Part shown: one piece after another, positions 23,258 to 30,408 of the stretch
How the letters are laid out: every line of letters starts with the position of its first letter
How positions within the stretch are numbered: the stretch's first letter is position 1
DNA from: Bacteroidales bacterium
GTDB lineage: Bacteria > Bacteroidota > Bacteroidia > Bacteroidales > UBA3824
Assembly: GCA_017543645.1 (NCBI GenBank)
Contig: JAFYFR010000011.1
Span: 1 to 30,408, forward strand
Direction of reading: 5' to 3'
Length of the DNA stretch: 30,408 nt
Translations under genes and position numbers: made by a program
Notes under the pieces: generated by a model
Told to the model about the DNA's origin: nothing
What the model saw: the letters and a program-made list of their open reading frames with translations, nothing else
The model's database searches: none

Positions 23258-25195
23258 TCAGCGTTTCTTCTTCTTGTCCACCGGCTCTACGTATGGCTGG
23301 AAGTCGGTTATCTTCAACGCCGTTTCGGTATTGTAAGAGGTTATCTTGGTTTCGATTATCAGCCCTGGCGACCTTTCGGTGATAAGGACGGGGATATAGT
23401 AAGCGCCGTTTTTGGCATATTGGTAGAGAATCTCCCCCTCGCGGGCTTTGTTGTCGAGAAAAATCTGGGTACGCACCTTTACGCCGTTGTCGATAGAAAA
23501 AAAGTCGCGGTAATGACCACCGAGCGGGTCGTTAACATCGAGGACATAATATCCCGCGCTGTCGAGCTCGTAATCGCATATATTGTAGGCTTGGATGTTA
23601 AGACGCGCGTAATGAGCCTCTATAGGGTACGCCGCCTTCTGCCTGAGCTCCATGTTACGGATAGAGTCGCCCCTCACGTTGCCCCACAACGCCGAGCTGT
23701 CCACTCCCGAAGCACCGTCGAACATCTCGGTGTAGTGAATCACCAGAGTGTCGGGGGCGTGAACCACATAGTTTTCCATCTTGTACATATCGGGCATTTT
23801 GCGGAGAATCCTGCCCCGGGTATCGTATGTTCCGTGGTTGCCGAAACTGTATGTAGAGGTAAAGTCGACCATGAGGTTCTTGGGCGGATTGTTGAGACCG
23901 GTAGCGGCAAGGTAGTTGTCGATGATGGTTTTCTCGCCAAAGCCTTTTGGAATAATGCGCGATGGGTTAAGGCTGGAATCCACAAAATCGACCTCGCGGT
24001 ATCTTGCGGCGTTGAACAGTGCGCAGTGGAGAGCCCTCTTGTTGCCTTGCACCACCATAACGCTGCGGCCGTTCTTTTCCATTCCGCTAAAGAAATCCGA
24101 AATATCACTTGCGGTAACCGCCGCCACAGATTGTCTGTAATTGGTGAAATAGTTTTTGGGAAACTTGTAGAGCAGAAGATGCGATGCAATTTCGGCGGCA
24201 TATTCGGGACGGAGGAGCTTCTTGTCGAACTCCTCGATAACACGGTCTTTGGCCTTAGCACCCGCCTCGGCAAAATCGAAATTGGGATTACGCGGAGCAA
24301 AAAACTCACCTTGAAACACATCGAAACCGTTGGCAAATATCCTTTCAAAATAGGAATAAGTATCGTGCCTAATGGACGAACAGCGGTCGGCGTCGTTGGC
24401 ACGTTTGCCGAACATCACATGGTAAGCCACATTGCCGAGGGCATAGTTCTTTGCGGTTTTGGCAAACGGGAAATAGCTGCGGTAAGCCACCACTACGTCA
24501 AAAACGGCAGTCTCATCAATTGAGTATATAACATCACCGCTTGGGATACGGCGGTTGTCGGGCTGAGATTTTACAACTGTCTTGGTCAGCTTGCCAAAAT
24601 ATTTCTGCGCGGCCTCCTGCACAACGGAAGGCTCCACGTCGGCCACCACGGTAAGGATACATTTTTCGGGCGAAAAGCACTGTTTGATAAACGATTCCAC
24701 AGTTTTAGAGTCCATAGAGCGGAGTGTTTCGATATTAACCGACTGCTCTCCCGAAGCCTGAGCTGCCAAAGCCATCACACGGTATTCGTAATTGTTTTCA
24801 AACTGCCGCAGCTTAGAAGTCTGGTAGTCATGAAAGCTGTTCTGCTTATTGCCGAAGACCACCTCAGAGAGAAATTCAAACACAGAGTCGAGAGCGTTGT
24901 TGTGGCTCACCATCTTTTTCACAATCAAATCATTCGGCAAGAAATCGGAGCCGGTAAGGTCTGCCACCACGCTTTTGATGCCGGTGTACTGCCCCTCTCC
25001 CACCGCGCTCACATCGGCAGTTAGGCGGTAAGTATAATGCTGGTATTCGGAAGTTTTCACAACCTGAATCCTCATTCCGTTGGCGAGCTGCGATACGGTG
25101 TTGTCTTCGATGCAGGCAAGCACAGCGTCGCGGTTTTGTGCGCTCATGGCGGTGGCGCACATCACAAAACATATTACGAGAAAAAAATTTTTCAT
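23258..25195 (-). CDS. M16-peptidase-like exported protein lacking the zinc motif, 645 aa
   Basis: The start at 25195 gives a good signal peptide (MKNFFLVICFVMCATAMSAQ). An in-frame ATG at 25231 lies upstream of the likely transcription start and is rejected. Residues of about 30-230 resemble an M16 (insulinase/PqqL-like) domain: LANGMRIQVVKTSEY, then GIKSVVADL, and the typical CILTVVADVEPSVVQEAAQKYFG. A further M16-like stretch continues to about 385. The active-site HxxEH motif that binds zinc is not present, so this is most likely an inactive M16 partner or binding protein. The last 250 residues, ending in a basic KKKKR tail, match nothing I recognise. No active M16 partner lies next to it in this window. 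Confidence 0.75.
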   Translation of the reverse strand: MKNFFLVICFVMCATAMSAQNRDAVLACIEDNTVSQLANGMRIQVVKTSEYQHYTYRLTADVSAVGEGQYTGIKSVVADLTGSDFLPNDLIVKKMVSHNNALDSVFEFLSEVVFGNKQNSFHDYQTSKLRQFENNYEYRVMALAAQASGEQSVNIETLRSMDSKTVESFIKQCFSPEKCILTVVADVEPSVVQEAAQKYFGKLTKTVVKSQPDNRRIPSGDVIYSIDETAVFDVVVAYRSYFPFAKTAKNYALGNVAYHVMFGKRANDADRCSSIRHDTYSYFERIFANGFDVFQGEFFAPRNPNFDFAEAGAKAKDRVIEEFDKKLLRPEYAAEIASHLLLYKFPKNYFTNYRQSVAAVTASDISDFFSGMEKNGRSVMVVQGNKRALHCALFNAARYREVDFVDSSLNPSRIIPKGFGEKTIIDNYLAATGLNNPPKNLMVDFTSTYSFGNHGTYDTRGRILRKMPDMYKMENYVVHAPDTLVIHYTEMFDGASGVDSSALWGNVRGDSIRNMELRQKAAYPIEAHYARLNIQAYNICDYELDSAGYYVLDVNDPLGGHYRDFFSIDNGVKVRTQIFLDNKAREGEILYQYAKNGAYYIPVLITERSPGLIIETKITSYNTETALKITDFQPYVEPVDKKKKR

Positions 25196-25218
25196 TTTGC
25201 GGTATAATTTACAAGGCG

Positions 25219-25249
25219 TAAAATTAATCATTTGGCATCACACCACAAA
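25219..25249 (-). promoter_or_regulatory. Probable promoter (TTTG-N19-TAATTTTA) of the M16-like gene
   Basis: On the minus strand TTTG (25249-25246) and TAATTTTA (25226-25219, one mismatch to TAnnTTTG) are 19 bases apart. The TTTG lies in the T-tract of the terminator of the preceding gene, so the two signals overlap. Transcription would begin near 25212, leaving a leader of under 20 bases and supporting the ATG at 25195. Confidence 0.5.
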
Positions 25250-25277
25250 AAAAAGGCGCCGACTTTTTCGACACCTT
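25246..25277 (-). terminator. Intrinsic terminator after the outer-membrane barrel gene
   Basis: In the minus-strand RNA, AAGGUGUCG pairs with CGGCGCCUU through two G.U pairs, and a run of U residues (25254-25247) follows. On the plus strand the same positions become C.A mismatches, so the hairpin is stable in one direction only. It begins 30 bases after the stop at 25307. Confidence 0.65.
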
Positions 25278-25306
25278 ATATATAATAGCAATTTACATCA
25301 AGAGCA

Positions 25307-25969
25307 TTAATAAATTCCGAAGCTGAAGCCAACGGAATATACCATGCCGTTAAGATCCTGACTGCCTATGATTTCGCCGCCATGGTTGCGGTAGTCGAGA
25401 CTGAGCGAGCCGAACATACGGTAAGACGCGCCCACCCACATTCTGAAATGGCGGAGCATATTGAACTCGATATTAACGCCGGGTTCAAACACAAAGACGG
25501 CACATTCGTCCTCGTAGTCGCGACGGTCGTAATGGTGATAGTGGCAGTCGTCGTCCCAGAAAGAATCGGCAGAATAATATCCCACTGCGCCTCCGCCTAT
25601 GCGGACAGGAATAGCGAAATGCACTGGCGAGTTAGACATGATAATTGGCTTGATAAGCGCACCGCCGAAACCTCCGCCGTAGAAATACTTGTCGTCGTCG
25701 GCAATAAGGTGGTCGGTATGCGACTCGGAAGCAAAGCCTTCGAGGAAGAGCCCTAACTCCAGCGACTGATTGCGTATTGCTCCGCACTCGAAACCTCCGC
25801 CGCCAAAAAACCTTTGGTCAAACCCTGCGCCTGTGCCGAAGAAAGAGAACTCTCCGCCCCATTTGCCGCTGCCTTTTGTAAAAATAGTGCGCACCTGCGA
25901 ATCGTCCTGCGCAAAAAGCGAAACTGATACCGCTGTAAGCATTGCGGTGAATAACAATTTGATTTTCAT
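25307..25969 (-). CDS. Small outer-membrane beta-barrel protein, 220 aa
   Basis: A signal peptide (MKIKLLFTAMLTAVSVSLFAQ) is followed by alternating hydrophobic/polar strands rich in Gly and aromatics (GGEFSFFGTGAGFDQRFFGG, YFYGGGFGGALIKPI) and a final Tyr (FSFGIY), all usual for a barrel of about eight strands. An acidic, His/Tyr-rich loop lies near residues 138-155 (WDDDCHYHHYDRRDYEDE). The GG-rich strands and length recall the outer-membrane protein beta-barrel families common in Bacteroidetes, though no specific family can be named. The loop's acidic and histidine residues could bind a metal, but nothing else supports that. It is a monocistronic unit with its own terminator, divergent from lpxB. 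Confidence 0.75.
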   Translation of the reverse strand: MKIKLLFTAMLTAVSVSLFAQDDSQVRTIFTKGSGKWGGEFSFFGTGAGFDQRFFGGGGFECGAIRNQSLELGLFLEGFASESHTDHLIADDDKYFYGGGFGGALIKPIIMSNSPVHFAIPVRIGGGAVGYYSADSFWDDDCHYHHYDRRDYEDECAVFVFEPGVNIEFNMLRHFRMWVGASYRMFGSLSLDYRNHGGEIIGSQDLNGMVYSVGFSFGIY

Positions 25970-26178
25970 AATTCTGTAATTAAATTAATTTGTATTAGAC
26001 TTTGTTTTAGTGTATCAATAAAAGTACCAAATATTATCTAACTGCAAAAATATTAATAAGATTGATGCGGCAGTTACAAAATACGGAATAAATATCTTAT
26101 AATTTGTTAAAGAAGGAATTCGATTTGGAAATGTCTTGGCAATGCACTAACTTTACCCCGAAAATAATAACAAGAAAA

Positions 26179-27300
26179 ATGAAATACTTCATTATAGCGG
26201 GCGAGGCTTCGGGCGACCTTCACGCCTCGAACCTTATGGCGCAGATAAAAAACGAAGACCCTGAGGCGGATTTCCGTTTTTTCGGCGGCGACCTGATGGC
26301 TGCCCAAGGCGGCACTATGCTGCTCCATTACAGAGAGATGGCTTTTATGGGCATCTTTGAGGTTGTGGCGAATCTCGGCAAGGTGAAACGCAACATGAAA
26401 CTCTGCCGCGAGGCTATCAAAGAGTATATGCCCGACCTTTTGATTCTTGTTGACTATCCCGGTTTCAACCTCCGTATGGCTAAGTTTGCCAAAGAGTTAG
26501 GATTAAAAGTGTATTATTACATATCTCCCAAAATATGGGCTTGGAAAAAGAAACGTGCCTATACTGTAAAAAAACTGATTGATAAGATGTTTGTGATATT
26601 CCCCTTTGAGGTGGACTTTTACAAGCAGTTTGATTATAAGGTGGAATACGTTGGCAATCCGCTTGTTGACGCTATGAAGGCTCGCGAAAAGAGCATTATC
26701 CCTGCCGAGGAGTTCCGCGAGCGTTATAACCTTGGCGGCAAGCCCTACATTGCCCTTGTGGCAGGCAGCCGCAGAAACGAAATCAAGAAGCTATTGCCCG
26801 AAATGCTAAAAGCGTCGGAGAGTTTTCCTGACTATCAGTTCGTTATTGCCGGTGCGCCGGGTATCGACCACGACTTTTACAGCAAGTTTATCAGCGGATA
26901 CAAAAACGTTCAAGTGGTTTTTGACCAGACCTACTCAGTGGTAAAAAACGCCGTAGCCGCAGTAGTTACCAGTGGAACAGCCACTCTCGAGGCGGCTTTT
27001 CTGCGCACTCCGCAGGTGGTGGTTTACAAACTGCAATATGCGTCGTACCTTGTGGGCAGGGTGCTGGTTAAAATCAACTTTATATCGTTGGTGAATATCA
27101 TACTCAACCGCGAATGTGTCAAGGAGTTGATTCAAACCGACCTTGCCAACCGCATTACCGCCGAAGTGTCGCACATACTCACCGATACCGACTACCGCAG
27201 CCGTATGCTCAAAGATTACGAAGAAATCAACACCATACTCGGCGACGGCAGCGCGTCGGCACAGACGGCGAAGATAATTGTGGAGGATATACGCAAATAG
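26179..27300 (+). CDS. lpxB: Lipid-A-disaccharide synthase, 373 aa
   Basis: LpxB joins UDP-2,3-diacylglucosamine and lipid X to form the lipid A disaccharide at the inner membrane. The start at 26179 (MKYFIIAGEASGDLHASNLM) puts the GEASGD motif at the N-terminus, as in all LpxB; the frame is open upstream to a TTG at 26104, but nothing there is conserved. Other landmarks are LLILVDYPGFNLRMAK (region of the catalytic Asp), YYISPKIWAWKKKR, VEYVGNPLVDAM, VAGSRRNEIKKLLP and TSGTATLEAAFLRTPQVVVYK. Length fits the family. No other lpx gene is adjacent. It precedes the BspA-like gene by 72 bases without a clear terminator. Confidence 0.96.
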   Translation: MKYFIIAGEASGDLHASNLMAQIKNEDPEADFRFFGGDLMAAQGGTMLLHYREMAFMGIFEVVANLGKVKRNMKLCREAIKEYMPDLLILVDYPGFNLRMAKFAKELGLKVYYYISPKIWAWKKKRAYTVKKLIDKMFVIFPFEVDFYKQFDYKVEYVGNPLVDAMKAREKSIIPAEEFRERYNLGGKPYIALVAGSRRNEIKKLLPEMLKASESFPDYQFVIAGAPGIDHDFYSKFISGYKNVQVVFDQTYSVVKNAVAAVVTSGTATLEAAFLRTPQVVVYKLQYASYLVGRVLVKINFISLVNIILNRECVKELIQTDLANRITAEVSHILTDTDYRSRMLKDYEEINTILGDGSASAQTAKIIVEDIRK

Positions 27301-27319
27301 TGCTGGATAATGCAATAAC

Positions 27320-27363
27320 AATTAAACTATTATAAACAATTAAAATATTATAAACCATTAAAC
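27320..27363 (+). repeat. 18-base AT-rich tandem repeat before the BspA-like gene
   Basis: AATTAAACTATTATAAAC (27320-27337) is followed directly by a copy with one change (27338-27355) and by the first eight bases of a third (27356-27363, one change). The array ends 9 bases before the ATG at 27373, so it fills the likely leader and ribosome-binding area. No TTTG/TAnnTTTG promoter is visible in the gap. Confidence 0.8.
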
Positions 27364-27372
27364 AAAAGAAAT

Positions 27373-30300
27373 ATGGAAAATTCATCTAAAATGAGGTGGA
27401 TAGGCAAAGTGCTTTTTGTCCTTATCCTCGCAATGGCGCTGAATGCCCGGGCGGCAAAAAACCCGGAGCTCACATCAGAAGCCTACGCTGTGCTGGATAA
27501 CGGCACATTGACATTCAAGTACGACGACCAAAAACCATCAGGGGCGTTTGAACTTAACACCGGCGCCAACAAACCCGGCTGGAACGCTTCGGCGGCGGAC
27601 ATCACAAAAGTGGTATTTGACCCGACGTTTGCAAGCTGCTACCCTGTTTCGTGCTATTTCTGGTTTAAAGACTGCGAAAATTTGACCGAAATCCAAGGCA
27701 TCGAAAATCTTAATACCAGAGATGTTACAAATATGAAGGCGATGTTTCAGGACTGCAAGGTACTCGGAGACATTGACCTGTCGCAGTTTGTTACCGACAA
27801 AGTTACGGATATGAGCTGCATGTTCCGCCGGTGCAAAAATATGCAGATTTTTGATTTTAGCAATTTTAATACCAGCGCGGTAACCAATTTCGAATCCATG
27901 TTTGAAGCCTGCGCCATAATTGTAGAGTTAGATTTGAGCGGATTCGACATCTCGTCGGCAGAGTCCATCCAATGTATGTTTAGCGATTGCCAAAACCTCC
28001 AGAGGCTCAACTTAAGGCTCTTCGACACTAAAAACGTTACCAACATGAAGCAGATATTTCAAAGCTGCTTAAACCTTGGTACCATCTATGCGTCGAAAGA
28101 CTGGGTCATAGGCTCTTCTACCAATACTACGAATATGTTCGATAGATGTGGAAGGGTAAAAGGAGGCGCAGGAACCACATTTGTTACTTCCGACGCGGCA
28201 TACGCCAGAATAGACCAAGGCGCATCAGCCCCTGGTTATTTTACCGCAGCCACAATTACACAGCCCGATAAGAAATGGATGCTGGAGTATAATGGCAAGC
28301 CGCAGGCCCTGCTCAAACACGGAACAATAGGAGAATTCTTGTATAAACTTGGCGCAGACGGCGAATACGGCAGAACCGTGCCCAGAGCCACCAACGTAGG
28401 CGACTATACCGTCTATTATAAGTCGGTAGACAATTCAATACCCGAAACCGCCGTTGAAGTGTCGATAGCTAAAGGCCGCATAAGACTTGTTACCGCCCCT
28501 GCCGCTACACCGAGGCTTCTCTATTCAGGCGAGCCTAAGCCGTTGGTTACCAAAGGTGTTCCCTCGGTTGGCGAGATTGTCTACAGCCTCGACGGAGTGT
28601 CGTATTCAGCTACGGTTCCAACCGCTACCGACGCAGGAGAATACACAGTGTATTACAAGGTAGACGGCGACGAAAACTATATAGGCATATCACCTACAAG
28701 AATAAAATCAACAATATACACAGAGGTTCAAGAAGATTGGACACCTGAGTGGTACGCGCTTTATAAAGACGGCACACTAACGTTCTACTACGACGTATTC
28801 AAGCCGTTGGAAGGCGCGTTTACATCTTATGATGATTACAACGACGCTTATGACGGCAGAAACAAAGATATTGCCGAATCTATCACCAAAGTGGTGTTCG
28901 ACGATTCGTTTGCCAATTACAGGCCCACCAGTTGCGAATCTATGTTTTTTTGCTGCATAAACCTCACCGAAATAGAGGGCATAAAAAACTTGAACACAGA
29001 AAATGTCACAAGTATGAGCCGCATGTTCAGCAACTGCCTTAAACTTGCCGAAATAGATTTAAGCGGGTTTAATACCGCAAAAGTTACCAGTCTGCAAAGC
29101 ATGTTTTTCCGTTGCCGCGCACTTACAGAGCTTGACTTGAGCAGTTTTAACACATCCGCCCTCGCATCTTATGCTTCGCAATACGAATGGTGGACAATGC
29201 TTGGATGGTTCTCATCCTGCTCGAACCTTAAAACAATATATGTAAACGATTATTGGGATATGTCCAACGTGAAATCGTCAAACATGAAGGATTTATTTTT
29301 TGGTAGTCCTAAACTCGTAGGCGGCAACGGGACACTGTACACCGACATTATCACAAACTCTACAGAAAACTATAAGCCATTCGCAGTAATAGACAAAGCC
29401 GGACAGCCAGGACTTTTAACTTATAAAAAGGCAAAGGCCTCTGTTATTGCGCCTAAACAAAAAACGCTGACTTACAATGGTAAAGAACAGCCTCTTGTTT
29501 CGGGGCTCAGCACCAATTTCGGCACCATCCTCTACCGGCTCGGCTCCGAAGGCGAATACAGCGAGGAAATACCTACCGCCACCGACGCGAAGGAATACAC
29601 CGTATATTACAAGGTAGCCGACGGGGACAAATTCACCGGAACGGAAGGAAGCGTTACCGTAACGATATCCAAAGCCAAAAACAGATGGGAAACCACTCCT
29701 GCCGCCACCGAAAACCTTGTATACACAGGTGAAAACCTGGCATTGGCTACCGACGGAACGCCTACATTCGGCAAAGCGGTTTACAGCCTCGACGGAAAAA
29801 CATATTCGGAAACTGTACCCGCCGTGGCAGATGCCGGCACATACACCGTATATTACAAAGTAGACGGCACCGACGATTACAACGGCATCGAGGCGTCAAG
29901 CTTTGAGGTAACGATAGACAAAGCCGTTATCAAATACACCCAAGCCCCAGCCGCCGTTGAAAACCTTACATATTCAGGCAGCGAACAGGCACTGGTTTCG
30001 GCAGGAACAGCTAACGCAGGCAGCATATTGTACAGCCTCGACGGCGAAAACTACGGCAAAGAAGTTCCAACCGCCGCAAACACCGGCAGCTACACCGTCT
30101 ACTACAAAGTTGACGGCGACAACAACCACACCGGCATCGAGCCGGCCAGCATCAAAGTGTCCATAGCCAAAAAGCAGATAACCATCACCGAAGCTCCCGA
30201 GGCTGTTGAAGACCTCGTTTATTCAGGCAAAGAACAGGCCCTTGTAACGGCGGGAACGGCATCGGCTGGCAAGATTATTTACAGCCTCAACGGGGTAGGC

Positions 30301-30408
30301 TATTCGGATGACATTCCTACCGCCACAGATGCCGGTGAATACACAGTATATTATCAGGTTTTAGGCAACGATAACTACATCGGCGCAGGTGTCAGAAGTG
30401 TAAAAGCA
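27373..30408 (+). CDS. BspA-like (DUF285) repeat surface protein, 3' end outside window
   Basis: A stop-free frame of 1012 codons runs to the right edge. After a signal sequence (GKVLFVLILAMALNARA) come two blocks of DUF285 leucine-rich-type repeats of about 23 residues, with the signature DVTNMKAMFQDC and DLSxFxT (about residues 80-260 and 500-650). Both blocks open with the same lead-in (GTLTFKYD / GTLTFYYD, then ITKVVFD), which marks an internal duplication. Two Ig-like repeats of the MBG type lie between them. At least four more follow the second block (YSLDG, VPTATDAGEYTVYYKV), the last cut by the edge. BspA-type proteins in oral and gut bacteria bind host matrix proteins or other cells; adhesion is inferred here. 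A later in-frame ATG at 27391 is possible. No C-terminal anchor can be seen. Confidence 0.92.
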   Translation, partial: MENSSKMRWIGKVLFVLILAMALNARAAKNPELTSEAYAVLDNGTLTFKYDDQKPSGAFELNTGANKPGWNASAADITKVVFDPTFASCYPVSCYFWFKDCENLTEIQGIENLNTRDVTNMKAMFQDCKVLGDIDLSQFVTDKVTDMSCMFRRCKNMQIFDFSNFNTSAVTNFESMFEACAIIVELDLSGFDISSAESIQCMFSDCQNLQRLNLRLFDTKNVTNMKQIFQSCLNLGTIYASKDWVIGSSTNTTNMFDRCGRVKGGAGTTFVTSDAAYARIDQGASAPGYFTAATITQPDKKWMLEYNGKPQALLKHGTIGEFLYKLGADGEYGRTVPRATNVGDYTVYYKSVDNSIPETAVEVSIAKGRIRLVTAPAATPRLLYSGEPKPLVTKGVPSVGEIVYSLDGVSYSATVPTATDAGEYTVYYKVDGDENYIGISPTRIKSTIYTEVQEDWTPEWYALYKDGTLTFYYDVFKPLEGAFTSYDDYNDAYDGRNKDIAESITKVVFDDSFANYRPTSCESMFFCCINLTEIEGIKNLNTENVTSMSRMFSNCLKLAEIDLSGFNTAKVTSLQSMFFRCRALTELDLSSFNTSALASYASQYEWWTMLGWFSSCSNLKTIYVNDYWDMSNVKSSNMKDLFFGSPKLVGGNGTLYTDIITNSTENYKPFAVIDKAGQPGLLTYKKAKASVIAPKQKTLTYNGKEQPLVSGLSTNFGTILYRLGSEGEYSEEIPTATDAKEYTVYYKVADGDKFTGTEGSVTVTISKAKNRWETTPAATENLVYTGENLALATDGTPTFGKAVYSLDGKTYSETVPAVADAGTYTVYYKVDGTDDYNGIEASSFEVTIDKAVIKYTQAPAAVENLTYSGSEQALVSAGTANAGSILYSLDGENYGKEVPTAANTGSYTVYYKVDGDNNHTGIEPASIKVSIAKKQITITEAPEAVEDLVYSGKEQALVTAGTASAGKIIYSLNGVGYSDDIPTATDAGEYTVYYQVLGNDNYIGAGVRSVKA
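28261..30408 (+). repeat. Ig-like (MBG-type) tandem repeats of the BspA-like protein
   Basis: Six copies of a unit of about 70-83 residues begin near 28261, 28471, 29426, 29671, 29919 and 30168; the last runs off the edge. The shared core is a (T/V)Y(S/N/T)G(K/E).(Q/P).LV lead, a central YSLDG, and VPTATDAGEYTVYYKVDG. The last three intervals are about 246-249 bases. The first two copies are separated from the rest by the second DUF285 block. Confidence 0.85.

Noticed and set aside
26104..26178. Upstream TTG start adding 25 residues to LpxB
   Set aside because: The LpxB family begins at the GEASGD motif close to the N-terminus; the added residues show no conservation and the ATG at 26179 has a good A-rich upstream context.

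Overview
The window looks like a chromosomal segment from a member of the Bacteroidetes, most likely order Bacteroidales; the family cannot be fixed from sequence alone. The evidence is: several promoters of the Bacteroidetes type (TTTG, about 20 bases, TAnnTTTG), a long NusB of about 310 residues, a lysyl-tRNA synthetase with the C-terminal extension seen in this phylum, a nusB / DUF1573 lipoprotein / yajC cluster, a BspA-like surface protein, and a giant secreted protein of the type exported in this phylum. No rRNA, tRNA, CRISPR array or intact transposon was seen.

Layout. Positions 1-9544 (minus strand) hold the first 3181 codons of a giant secreted adhesin-like protein whose 3' end lies beyond the left edge; the last part in view is a proline-rich 10-residue repeat. 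Positions 9545-10294 are a 750-base AT-rich divergent intergenic region carrying degenerate repeats in opposite orientations. Then, on the plus strand, come an unrecognised helical protein (10295-11023), an Rpn/PD-(D/E)XK family protein with its own promoter (11187-12119), the nusB - DUF1573 - yajC operon (12245-14013), a palindromic heptad repeat, and a secreted GH24-like lysozyme (14213-14842). Convergent to this are a HEAT-repeat lipoprotein with a degenerate cyclophilin domain (14846-16834) and lysS (17163-18905), both on the minus strand.

Divergent from lysS is a tight plus-strand run of gmk, a receiver-PAS-PAS-histidine kinase, and a secreted acetyl-xylan-esterase-fold protein (19056-23250). 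Convergent to it are an M16-peptidase-like protein (23258-25195) and a small outer-membrane barrel protein (25307-25969). lpxB (26179-27300) and the start of a large BspA-like repeat protein (27373 to the right edge) close the window.

The central genes serve core functions: translation (lysS), transcription (nusB), protein export (yajC), GMP phosphorylation (gmk) and lipid A synthesis (lpxB). Between them sit envelope proteins. A recurring theme is enzyme folds whose catalytic residues are missing or changed: an AXE1 esterase without its nucleophile serine or histidine, an M16 domain without the zinc motif, a cyclophilin domain without the catalytic arginine segment, and a GH24 lysozyme with Cys in place of the usual Asp. 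The two edge genes are incomplete in this window and both are built from repeated modules.
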